From Nitrospirota bacterium (GTDB taxonomy: Bacteria > Nitrospirota > Thermodesulfovibrionia > SZUA-242): a stretch of 33,148 bases of DNA. The notes beneath the pieces are model-generated. The model searched no databases and was not told the DNA's origin. It was given only the letters and a program-made list of their open reading frames with translations. This document shows positions 27,232 through 33,148 of this stretch, one piece after another (positions within the stretch are counted from its first letter, which is position 1; each line of letters opens with the position of its first letter). A program made the position numbers and the translations under genes. The stretch is taken from contig JALUUO010000076.1 in assembly GCA_027021335.1 (NCBI GenBank), forward strand, positions 1-33,148, read 5' to 3'.

Positions 27232-27351
27232 ACAAATATGCATGAAGTAATACAAAGAAGAATTACTGCTACCGTTCAAACAAAAACTTTCGTTGTTGCC
27301 TAATTTAACTTACTTACACACTCGGCTCATTACCTTTGATATTGCTACGGT

Positions 27352-27942
27352 CTATCCTTCCTCAGTAATTACTTTGATCTTAGCCCTAACAGTCTTCGGG
27401 AACATTTCCGAGTACTGTCTCAGCTTTGTCATGTCGATGTTTTCAAGTTCCAGCTCTCCGGGAAAGGGGAGATGTTTTCTTAAATAAATAGTATCAAGCA
27501 AGGCCTTTTCAGGCGAGACGATATTGAATCCTTTTGTTGTTTCAAGTCCGTAAAAAAGTTTCTCCGAAATCCTGGAAGATTCGATGAGTATTTCTCTGTA
27601 AACAACATTATTTCTTGCCCCCACGGCAGAACTCAGTGTAATAACCGTACACACAGATGGGACTTGCAGAATAATGCTGTGATAGTTCAGCGCCCACTCA
27701 CAGGAAATGTAGGACGGCGTTCTCAGGTAACAGGCAACTTCCTCAACAGAAGGCACCTCCTTGAATGTATTGAAGTATACTCCACGCATGATGCGGACCA
27801 AATAATCCGATTTTAATGCGCGGGTAAGAAAAACATTGGGATTGGATGTCAGTTTTGATGCATCAGCATAACGGAAAAGAGATGGAAGAAAACGGAGAAT
27901 ATCTACCGTTTTATTTTTTTTCGCTCTCTGCTTATTCATCAT
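27352..27942 (-). CDS. AbiEi-type antitoxin/transcriptional regulator (type IV toxin-antitoxin)
   Basis: A 196-residue protein with the AbiEi layout. An N-terminal winged-helix segment (about 12-57) ends in Y-L-V-R-I-M-R-G-V-Y-F, the hallmark of the family. The C-terminal domain has S-C-E-W-A-L-N-Y-H (the S-x-x-x-A-L-x-x-H/Y pattern) and FNIVSPEKALLDTIYLRK. AbiEi proteins repress their own promoter and counteract the nucleotidyltransferase toxin AbiEii, normally encoded directly downstream. Here the downstream side (below 27352) has no such gene, only a very short frame, so this is an orphan, or its partner is the unrelated upstream gene. It overlaps that gene by ATGA. Confidence 0.8.
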   Translation of the reverse strand: MMNKQRAKKNKTVDILRFLPSLFRYADASKLTSNPNVFLTRALKSDYLVRIMRGVYFNTFKEVPSVEEVACYLRTPSYISCEWALNYHSIILQVPSVCTVITLSSAVGARNNVVYREILIESSRISEKLFYGLETTKGFNIVSPEKALLDTIYLRKHLPFPGELELENIDMTKLRQYSEMFPKTVRAKIKVITEEG

Positions 27943-28175
27943 GCTTTTTCAGGCGCAATAAGGTTAATACCCCTGATGTTGCCAAACACTGCATTTAGGG
28001 CATCAAAAAAAACGCTAAATCCTCCGGTTTCAAAAATGGAAATCTCTGCAGGAGGCAGGAAACGTAACAGGTCCTGCCTGATAGTATCAACCATTTCCTG
28101 CTTTTCTTTTTTGCCCGGCCTGAGAAAAAAATCAATGCTCCTTTTTGGTGTAAACGGCGCTGTATACATAGACAT
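27939..28175 (-). CDS. Small unknown protein coupled to the AbiEi gene
   Basis: A 78-residue product from ATG at 28175, or 81 from TTG at 28184; an ATG at 28169 is also possible, and a GGA at 28180-28182 could serve any of them weakly. I do not recognise a family. The sequence has a basic, charged middle (R-P-G-K-K-E-K-Q-E-M) and then a hydrophobic half with no membrane helix. Its last ten residues, GINLIAPEKA, resemble GFNIVSPEKA inside the AbiEi protein it precedes, so it may be a truncated or recombined gene fragment. The ATGA overlap and short length suggest co-expression with AbiEi. It does not show the G-S-x-A-L/D-x-D core of a nucleotidyltransferase. Confidence 0.6.
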   Translation of the reverse strand: MSMYTAPFTPKRSIDFFLRPGKKEKQEMVDTIRQDLLRFLPPAEISIFETGGFSVFFDALNAVFGNIRGINLIAPEKA

Positions 28176-28182
28176 TTTTTCC

Positions 28183-28198
28183 AATACTTTAATGTATT
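28183..28198. promoter_or_regulatory. Inverted repeat at the start of the AbiEi operon
   Basis: AATAC (28183-28187) and GTATT (28194-28198) flank a 6-base AT spacer immediately upstream of the small gene's ATG. AbiEi proteins are known to bind inverted repeats at their own promoters, so this is a candidate autoregulatory operator. Five-base arms are short and could be chance. Confidence 0.3.
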
Positions 28199-28362
28199 AC
28201 AATGCAATTACTTAGAGGTGAAAACAGAAAAGTGTATGAACCAAGGAAAAAGGAAAAATGAGTAAATTGTTGTTTCTGAACAAGAAGGCCATGCCATTTG
28301 CGGCAATATTGGGGGAATTACAAATCCGTGTCTTCCGTTGCTTAAAAAAGGTAACTATTCAG

Positions 28363-28379
28363 CCCCTTCAGCAAAGGGG
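28363..28379. repeat. CCCCTT/AAGGGG hairpin, possible dispersed intergenic repeat
   Basis: CCCCTT (28363-28368), a 5-base loop and AAGGGG (28374-28379) form a compact hairpin preceded by AACTATTCAG. Its position between two convergently organised units and its compact form resemble dispersed palindromic repeats, but only one copy is visible in this window. Confidence 0.3.
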
Positions 28380-28392
28380 GATAAGTGTCTAT

Positions 28393-28430
28393 AAAAAAAA
28401 CGTCCAGATCCTGCAAAAAGGATCTGGACG
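28393..28430 (-). terminator. Strong rho-independent terminator of the rhodanese/porin operon
   Basis: On the minus strand an 11-bp perfect stem (CGTCCAGATCC paired with GGATCTGGACG, 28401-28411 with 28420-28430) encloses an 8-base loop and is followed by eight T residues (28393-28400). It lies 30 bp past the porin stop. On the plus strand it is followed by CTTTT, so it may also work weakly in that direction. Confidence 0.92.
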
Positions 28431-28459
28431 CTTTTGGGATTTTATATGATATTTTCTCG

Positions 28460-29662
28460 TTAGAACAAAAACTGAAGCATTGTTGTAATTGTTGTAAAAT
28501 CTTCGGAAGCCTTAGGTCCGCTTAATTCTTTATCATAGTCTGTCAGAGCGTATTCCAGGGTAAGTCTCAGGTTCTGACCTCTTATAAGGTAGTTGACACC
28601 AAAAGAAGCCCAGTTCAGTGATTGATCGTTTATACCTCGAAGCTGCGCATATTTCCAGTTCTCAAAACGGCCGAAAAGCTGTACTTTTTCGACATAAGGA
28701 GTGGGAATCATGTAACCGGCCTTCACATACCAGCCTTTTCTTTCCTTGTAGAAGTCCAGGCCTGCGGGATCGGGATCTCCGCCTTTGTAGGCATCGTCAA
28801 AACTAACTGCCAGGTATGCTCCTGACAGGGTAAAAACTCCTGCTGGCGTGGGATACTCAAAGAAACCGTCAAACGTATAGTTCCAGTTGTCCTTTGCCCC
28901 GGTCTGTGCCGACAAGTTGGCGTAAACCACATCCGGCTCGTACTGGGCGCCGGCTCCGAAGGTCAGCACTTTTTTCTTGCCGATAAATGAACCTCTGTAG
29001 ATAAGCGAGGCGGACTCAACACGGTCAAGCAGTGTAACATGCACTCTACCGGTGTACCTTAGAGAACTCTTAGGAGAATTGCCTCCGTCACGGCCTTCCA
29101 TGATACCTACCCTGTACTGAAAGAGCTTATTAGCAGTACGTCCCCAGGCGACTATACCCAGGTCACGAGAGGGCTGGAACGGGTTGTAAATAAATAGTCC
29201 TCTGTCAAGGTTCAAAGTGTCAAAACAGCCCTCGTTGTTCTCACGGGTAAGAGGGTCTTTCGTAAGACCGACCCTTAGCCTCAGAGCCCTGGAGAACTTG
29301 AACGTCATAAAGGCATCCAGTACAGCAAGAGCGCTTGTTTTATCCTCAAAAACCTCGAGGTCACCGATAGCTCTTGGGCCTTTATGCTCGACCTGCAGCA
29401 CAAAACCGGTAGTTTTTGTTGCCTTACCCGAAAAGGTAAATCGGTTTCGTTTAAAGTACAGATCGGTTGTCGGGTCTTTTTTATCCGGTCCTGATCCGGT
29501 ATCTCTCCATACGGCATAGAGCTGTTCTCTGTAGTTGATTCTTAAAGAACTGTTTTTACCAAACTTTATCTTTGCACCGGCATCGGCTGTCTGTACGCCT
29601 GCGGAAAACACGAAAGTCAGCGCAACAAACAGAAGCCCGAGTTTCTTACTTATATTTCTCAT
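28460..29662 (-). CDS. extI: Outer-membrane porin, ExtI-like (phosphate-selective porin O/P-type barrel)
   Basis: The start is the ATG at 29662, behind a very strong AAAGGAGGAG site; the product has 400 residues. A signal peptide (about 1-28, ending T-A-D-A) is followed by alternating amphipathic strands rich in aromatic residues and a terminal phenylalanine (LQFLF), the usual signal for beta-barrel assembly. Features such as N-S-S-L-R-I-N-Y-R, F-K-R-N-R-F and G-L-T-K-D-P-L-T-R-E-N resemble OprO/P-family porins. Position right after a rhodanese lipoprotein matches the extH-extI order of Geobacter, where ExtI is a porin linked to selenite/tellurite uptake. The symbol rests on that synteny and on family resemblance, not on a search. 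Substrate is unproven. Confidence 0.72.
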   Translation of the reverse strand: MRNISKKLGLLFVALTFVFSAGVQTADAGAKIKFGKNSSLRINYREQLYAVWRDTGSGPDKKDPTTDLYFKRNRFTFSGKATKTTGFVLQVEHKGPRAIGDLEVFEDKTSALAVLDAFMTFKFSRALRLRVGLTKDPLTRENNEGCFDTLNLDRGLFIYNPFQPSRDLGIVAWGRTANKLFQYRVGIMEGRDGGNSPKSSLRYTGRVHVTLLDRVESASLIYRGSFIGKKKVLTFGAGAQYEPDVVYANLSAQTGAKDNWNYTFDGFFEYPTPAGVFTLSGAYLAVSFDDAYKGGDPDPAGLDFYKERKGWYVKAGYMIPTPYVEKVQLFGRFENWKYAQLRGINDQSLNWASFGVNYLIRGQNLRLTLEYALTDYDKELSGPKASEDFTTITTMLQFLF

Positions 29663-29696
29663 AAAATAACTCCTCCTTTGTAATTTTATCGCTGCT

Positions 29697-30980
29697 TTAG
29701 TATCCGCCCGCATCGCCACCGCCGCCTTCAAAACAGATGACCCTGTCTTCCTCGTTAACCGCATTTGCATGCTTGGCATCGGAATCTACAAAGCTGTAGC
29801 TGGAAAGAGGCTTGACTGTAGCATTAAACGTAACAGCCGCAGACAGAGGGCTATTCGGGTCCTCGGTTCTCCACTTGGAATCCGCATCAAGATCACCGTT
29901 GTCACCACCGGCCATCTGCCCCCATTCCAGCCATCCACCGTCATAAACTCTTACAGGGTAATTGAGGACACCATCCAGCGCCAGGAACGTAATCGACGCA
30001 GACTGCCCGTCGCTGCCGTAGACATATGCAGTTGTGGTATCATCCACAAGCAGGCCAAGAGCCGACGTCGAAAACATAGGACTCAGTTCGTCAATCGGTT
30101 CCTTATCAAGAAGCGTTCCATCAGCTTTTAAGAGTTGGGTATACTCCTGCCAAAGGGCACTCTTGATATGTCCCTCAAATGCTACATACTCACTAGGCTT
30201 GACTTCTGTCCGGCCTAAAAGACCATTATATTCATCAGCTGACCTGGTATCTATGACGACGGTCTTCGGGTTGTCATCTTTGGCCACCTTTATCATTTCT
30301 TCCAGGGAAACCCTGAACCTGTCAGGCTCCTGTGTAAGATTACAGACACTGTACTCAGTGGCTTCCGGAGTTTTAGGCGCTGCTGATTCAGTAGAATAAC
30401 CAGCGTCTGGGTCTACCCATGTTGTATCAACAAATCCATCCAGAACTCTTAACTTGCTTCTTGGAAATCCCCAGTAGCGAAAGTTGAAATACACCCTTGA
30501 GAGTAATTCAAAATCGCTTTTGTTAGATGTTAGAACAATAACTGAACTTCCATCTATTCCTGCTTTTTTAATTAGCTTGTCCATCGTAGACTTTATAGCC
30601 ACCATGCTTTCAATATTACTCACTCCATCCGACCTTGTAAAACCTGTATTGAAATCTTTGAGGTCATTAGCATCCACTAAATACGCTCCAGGCACATGGC
30701 TTGAATACCCAGTCGCCTCACCCACATGCAACACTACCACTTTGTTGTGACCATATTTATCCCCAGGATAACCGTCTTCCACCCACTTGTTTAACTCTGA
30801 AGCGCTAATAAGAACACTAATCTTTGGATCACGTTCCGAGGCTGAGTCATACTCATAATAATCGCCGCAACTACTCATAAACAAAGGGAGCAGCATTACA
30901 GAAACCGATGCCAATATAAGTAAAAACCGGCCTCTGCGCTTTTTCGGAAAACTTTGCAGAAATTTTTTCAGAACATTCAT
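29697..30980 (-). CDS. extH: Tandem rhodanese-like lipoprotein, ExtH-like, lacking catalytic cysteines
   Basis: A 427-residue exported lipoprotein with a basic N-region, a hydrophobic core and a lipobox ending in C38 (L-F-M-S-S-C). Two rhodanese-fold halves follow. Half one (about 53-195) has V-P-G-A-Y-L-V-D and a V-L-T-S-N-K-S loop. Half two (about 220-355) has VVIDTRSADEYNG, GHIKSA and VYDGGWLEWG, as in thiosulfate sulfurtransferases. The active-site cysteine is missing in both: Thr/Ser (150-152) in half one and Gly322 in YVYGSDGQSAS. The tail ends in C416-F-E-G-G-G-G-D-A-G-G-Y, so the remaining free Cys are C213 and C416. A GAGGAGG site precedes the ATG. A structural or redox-binding role is more likely than sulfur transfer. 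Confidence 0.72.
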   Translation of the reverse strand: MNVLKKFLQSFPKKRRGRFLLILASVSVMLLPLFMSSCGDYYEYDSASERDPKISVLISASELNKWVEDGYPGDKYGHNKVVVLHVGEATGYSSHVPGAYLVDANDLKDFNTGFTRSDGVSNIESMVAIKSTMDKLIKKAGIDGSSVIVLTSNKSDFELLSRVYFNFRYWGFPRSKLRVLDGFVDTTWVDPDAGYSTESAAPKTPEATEYSVCNLTQEPDRFRVSLEEMIKVAKDDNPKTVVIDTRSADEYNGLLGRTEVKPSEYVAFEGHIKSALWQEYTQLLKADGTLLDKEPIDELSPMFSTSALGLLVDDTTTAYVYGSDGQSASITFLALDGVLNYPVRVYDGGWLEWGQMAGGDNGDLDADSKWRTEDPNSPLSAAVTFNATVKPLSSYSFVDSDAKHANAVNEEDRVICFEGGGGDAGGY

Positions 30981-31049
30981 ATTTTCCTCCTCTTGTAATT
31001 TTATGTTATACCTTAAATTTTCTTTGCGTCTTTGCAGTGATAGCAGGTT

Positions 31050-32996
31050 TTACTCAACAGTAAAACTCCATTTTGCGCTCGGTTCCTGGGCAGGGGGTTC
31101 ACTGCCGTCCACTGCCGTCACACCCCAGTAGTACGTACCGGAAGCGAGGCCTGAGACAGCATAGGTCTTGTAAGCGCTACGCTCCACCTCACCGGTGTTG
31201 ACTGTACTCTTGTCATCATCTCCGCATGACACAAACAGCATTCCTGACGATATAATCACTGCGACAAGCAGCAGCATGATCTTTTTTCTCTCCCTTACGC
31301 CGCCCGTAAACGCTATGCCGAACAGCAGCAGTCCAAAGCCTCCGGCGTAGTAGTAAACACCATTGTTCCCCAGAGCGACCACATCATCGGTTACATCCAC
31401 ACCTGCACATCCAGCCGTGGCTCCTGCGAAATTTTCGTCCGTACAGTAGAAGAGTTTATAGCTAACTGCATTTGTGGACGGCTTCCACTCAAAGGTTAAC
31501 GAGGAGGAAACCTTACCCTTATTGGTCGGAAAAACAAGCTCCGGTGCATCAGAGGAAGGTGTGTCCGTAGGCAGATACGCTCCTACTCCGGTTAAACTCA
31601 CTTTTACGGTAGGCTCATCAGGATCGTCGGATTTGATACTAAAACTGTCGGGATAATCAACTGTAGCCGTCGGCAAAAACCGAACCGTAATCGTACAGGA
31701 TCCCTTCACCGCAAGTTCCTGACCTGCACAGTCTTCCGTCTGGATGGTAAAATAAGAAGAGGAAGGATCGACTAATGGAGTATCAATGTTAAGAGGCAAA
31801 CCGCCGTCATTGGTTACTGTTAACGTCAAGTCTTTGGAAGAGTTCACCTCGACGTTGTAAAAATCAAGTGATGCAGGGGTTACAGTGATATCAGGCTGGG
31901 CATCGACCGTCAACGTCCGCTTGCCCGGGCCTTCCGGGCCCTGAACAGTTTCATCAAGGACATGCGGATTCCAGCTTGTATCAGCGCTGTTTGTCGCACT
32001 TGCGTTCCAGAAAATATCATAGGTACCTGTTGGCAACGGCGTCGTGGCGGACAGGTCATACTCCTTCCAGATGCCGTCGTCAACAGTCCTTGTTGGTGCG
32101 GTTGGGTCGGTTGCGCTGGAAGTCTCCCAGTTCCCGTCTTTGGCACTATCCACATACAGAGAGACATCAGTTAGCGCCGGGTAGACAAAGCCGCCTGTCG
32201 TCGGCTCCAGAATGCTGATAGTAAAGATTACGTTGTTAGTATTGGACGTTGCACCTGCCAATGGAGTTTTAGCGAAAACCTGGGGTGGAACATTGTCAAC
32301 ACCACCACTGTAGTCGGTATATAATGGACCAACTTCTACTTGATTCCAGAGCTTCATACCACCATACGTGCTAGTATCGCTGTTTACACTGCCTTCGATA
32401 CCGTCACTGTCAATATCGTACAGATTGGTAAAATTACCATTCGTGTCAGTCCTGGCGTTATAGAAACCGCTTGAGCCCTGGTCCTCTATCCAGTGCAGCA
32501 TAAGATGGCTTCGAACAGCGCTACGGCATAAAAGATGTATTTCCGTATCAAAATCTATAACACCTGCTGCAAGAAGGCCCTCTATAATAGCCTTAACTTC
32601 AGCCTCCTTCTCAGGGATTCTCTTCTCAGTTTCGTTCGTATTCCCGTTCGGCCAGTTGGTCGTATTCCAGAAAGGTATGTTTATCGGCAACTTAACTACA
32701 AGATCATTACCATCTGCATCCTTAACAACCCATGCCGGAGTTCCTTTAGGTGGTGAAGTGTCAGGACAATCAGTACCCAGCCAAGGGGGCTGGCACCCGT
32801 TATGCTCATCCACTGTGCGTACATCAAAGATCACGGCTGTCGAGCCCGGGGCTCTAAGCGCATCAAGAGTATCTGCCGCAGTTCTATATTTTCCTGCTGG
32901 CAGATCAGTAGCACGCACTCCCTGCGCCGTAAAAAGCAACAACCCCGCAAGCATCAGAAAAACCGAGTATACCATGTATATCTTTTTCGTTTTCAT
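31050..32996 (-). CDS. Secreted rhodanese-domain protein with ASH and fibronectin-like domains and an internal lipobox
   Basis: A 648-residue protein, first gene of the minus-strand operon, with an AGGAGG site. A signal peptide (1-29, V-R-A cleavage) leads to a rhodanese domain (about 35-235) with an intact catalytic loop: C157 and R162 in HLLCRSAVRS, and VIFDVRTVDEHNG. Long insertions in this domain carry extra cysteines. Next come an Ig-like segment (about 236-365), a choice-of-anchor-D/ASH-type domain (about 368-472, ITVTPASLDF and T-N-D-G-G-L-P-L) and a fibronectin-like domain (about 484-648, ending SGTYYWGVTAVDG). The last is interrupted at 546-605 by two hydrophobic stretches with a basic patch between them and a lipobox-like F-V-S-C591-G-D-D-D. 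See findings. Likely in the periplasm or on the cell surface. Confidence 0.78.
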   Translation of the reverse strand: MKTKKIYMVYSVFLMLAGLLLFTAQGVRATDLPAGKYRTAADTLDALRAPGSTAVIFDVRTVDEHNGCQPPWLGTDCPDTSPPKGTPAWVVKDADGNDLVVKLPINIPFWNTTNWPNGNTNETEKRIPEKEAEVKAIIEGLLAAGVIDFDTEIHLLCRSAVRSHLMLHWIEDQGSSGFYNARTDTNGNFTNLYDIDSDGIEGSVNSDTSTYGGMKLWNQVEVGPLYTDYSGGVDNVPPQVFAKTPLAGATSNTNNVIFTISILEPTTGGFVYPALTDVSLYVDSAKDGNWETSSATDPTAPTRTVDDGIWKEYDLSATTPLPTGTYDIFWNASATNSADTSWNPHVLDETVQGPEGPGKRTLTVDAQPDITVTPASLDFYNVEVNSSKDLTLTVTNDGGLPLNIDTPLVDPSSSYFTIQTEDCAGQELAVKGSCTITVRFLPTATVDYPDSFSIKSDDPDEPTVKVSLTGVGAYLPTDTPSSDAPELVFPTNKGKVSSSLTFEWKPSTNAVSYKLFYCTDENFAGATAGCAGVDVTDDVVALGNNGVYYYAGGFGLLLFGIAFTGGVRERKKIMLLLVAVIISSGMLFVSCGDDDKSTVNTGEVERSAYKTYAVSGLASGTYYWGVTAVDGSEPPAQEPSAKWSFTVE

Positions 32997-33025
32997 AAAC
33001 CTATACCTCCTAATTTAGTGTATTT

Positions 33026-33040
33026 ATTTTAGACTAAAAT
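33026..33040. promoter_or_regulatory. Perfect ATTTTAG-A-CTAAAAT palindrome upstream of the rhodanese/porin operon
   Basis: Two perfect 7-base arms (33026-33032 and 33034-33040) around one central base lie 30 bp upstream of the first start codon of the operon, between the putative promoter and the ribosome-binding site. The single-base centre argues for a protein operator rather than an RNA hairpin. The bound regulator cannot be named. Confidence 0.5.
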
Positions 33041-33067
33041 CCCTAAATGTTAATACCAAGTGGAGTA

Positions 33068-33096
33068 ACCTAACACCCCATTTTGGAATATGTCAA
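33068..33096 (-). promoter_or_regulatory. Putative sigma-70 promoter of the rhodanese/porin operon
   Basis: On the minus strand TTGACA (33091-33096) is a perfect -35; at 17 bases spacing lies TTAGGT (33068-33073), a poor -10. If used, the start would be near 33061 and the palindrome would lie about 20-35 bases downstream of it, where a bound repressor could block elongation. The weak -10 suggests an activator or a different start. Confidence 0.35.
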
Positions 33097-33148
33097 GATA
33101 AAAATACGACACATCGAGAACATTTAACTATAAAACATTTATTTTTTA

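Larger units (their letters stand above)
26942..27351. other. 410-bp gene-poor stretch with several small hairpins
   Basis: No credible protein gene lies between the glgP stop and the 3' end of the AbiEi gene. The first 90 bases are unremarkable and no standard terminator follows glgP. Bases 27036-27136 are GC-rich and full of short inverted repeats (separate entry). From about 27185 the sequence becomes AT-rich and holds a promoter-like element (separate entry). Base composition shifts sharply across the stretch, suggesting a junction between unrelated segments. Confidence 0.5.

Noticed and set aside
28258-28449. A 63-codon plus-strand frame starting behind an AAGGAAAAA sequence.
   Set aside because: It runs through the CCCCTT hairpin and the whole intrinsic terminator of the opposite operon, and its composition does not look coding.
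31050-32996. Frameshift or two fused genes explaining the internal lipobox of the rhodanese/fibronectin protein.
   Set aside because: The frame is continuous without a stop, and fibronectin-like strands occur on both sides of the insert, so one gene with an inserted segment fits better.
1-33148. CRISPR array or insertion sequence with transposase.
   Set aside because: No spaced direct repeats and no transposase or integrase motifs were seen in any translated frame.

Overview
The window looks like chromosome of a Gram-negative, probably anaerobic bacterium. The Gram-negative call rests on an outer-membrane porin and lipoproteins. DUF4388 regulators, a chemosensory cluster with very long receptors and an ext-type rhodanese/porin operon are features I associate with Desulfuromonadota and other former Deltaproteobacteria (Geobacter-like), but nothing here fixes the taxon.

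Region 1 (1-5142, + strand): the 3' end of plsY, a membrane TPR/zinc-ribbon protein, and two DUF4388 (PATAN-like) regulators separated by queC. Gaps are tiny or negative, so coupled translation is likely. The first DUF4388 protein is fused through one membrane segment to a domain resembling the C-terminal half of pseudopilin G.

Region 2 (5143-20545, + strand): a chemosensory operon in the order cheY, cheA, cheW, MCP, MCP, cheW, HEAT-repeat protein, cheR, cheB, cheY, followed by a DUF1189-like membrane protein and a parE-type topoisomerase subunit. The first MCP has no room for a periplasmic sensor. It carries a complete PhnD-like substrate-binding domain at its cytoplasmic C-terminus. Both MCPs have about 32 heptads per signalling arm and share unusual substitutions at the hairpin tip. 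This is the strongest candidate for a little-described system: a receptor that reads a cytoplasmic ligand through a PhnD-like domain and probably controls surface motility or another non-flagellar output, given the DUF4388 neighbours and the absence of flagellar genes.

Region 3 (20546-26941, + strand): a carbon cassette of acetate kinase, phosphoketolase and alpha-glucan phosphorylase. It would link glycogen breakdown to acetyl-phosphate and ATP. Base and codon use look more GC/CTG-rich than the chemosensory genes, suggesting a separate origin.

Region 4 (26942-28459): a short accessory island with a gene-poor 410-bp stretch that can fold into a cloverleaf-like structure, a consensus -35 promoter pointing antisense into the next gene, and a two-gene minus-strand operon (unknown 78-81 aa protein plus an AbiEi-type antitoxin) with no visible AbiEii toxin.

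Region 5 (28393-33148, - strand): a three-gene operon of secreted rhodanese/ASH/FN3 protein, tandem-rhodanese lipoprotein (ExtH-like) and outer-membrane porin (ExtI-like). It ends in a strong intrinsic terminator and has a perfect palindrome upstream. By analogy to Geobacter ext operons it may serve oxyanion (selenite/tellurite) uptake or extracellular redox chemistry.
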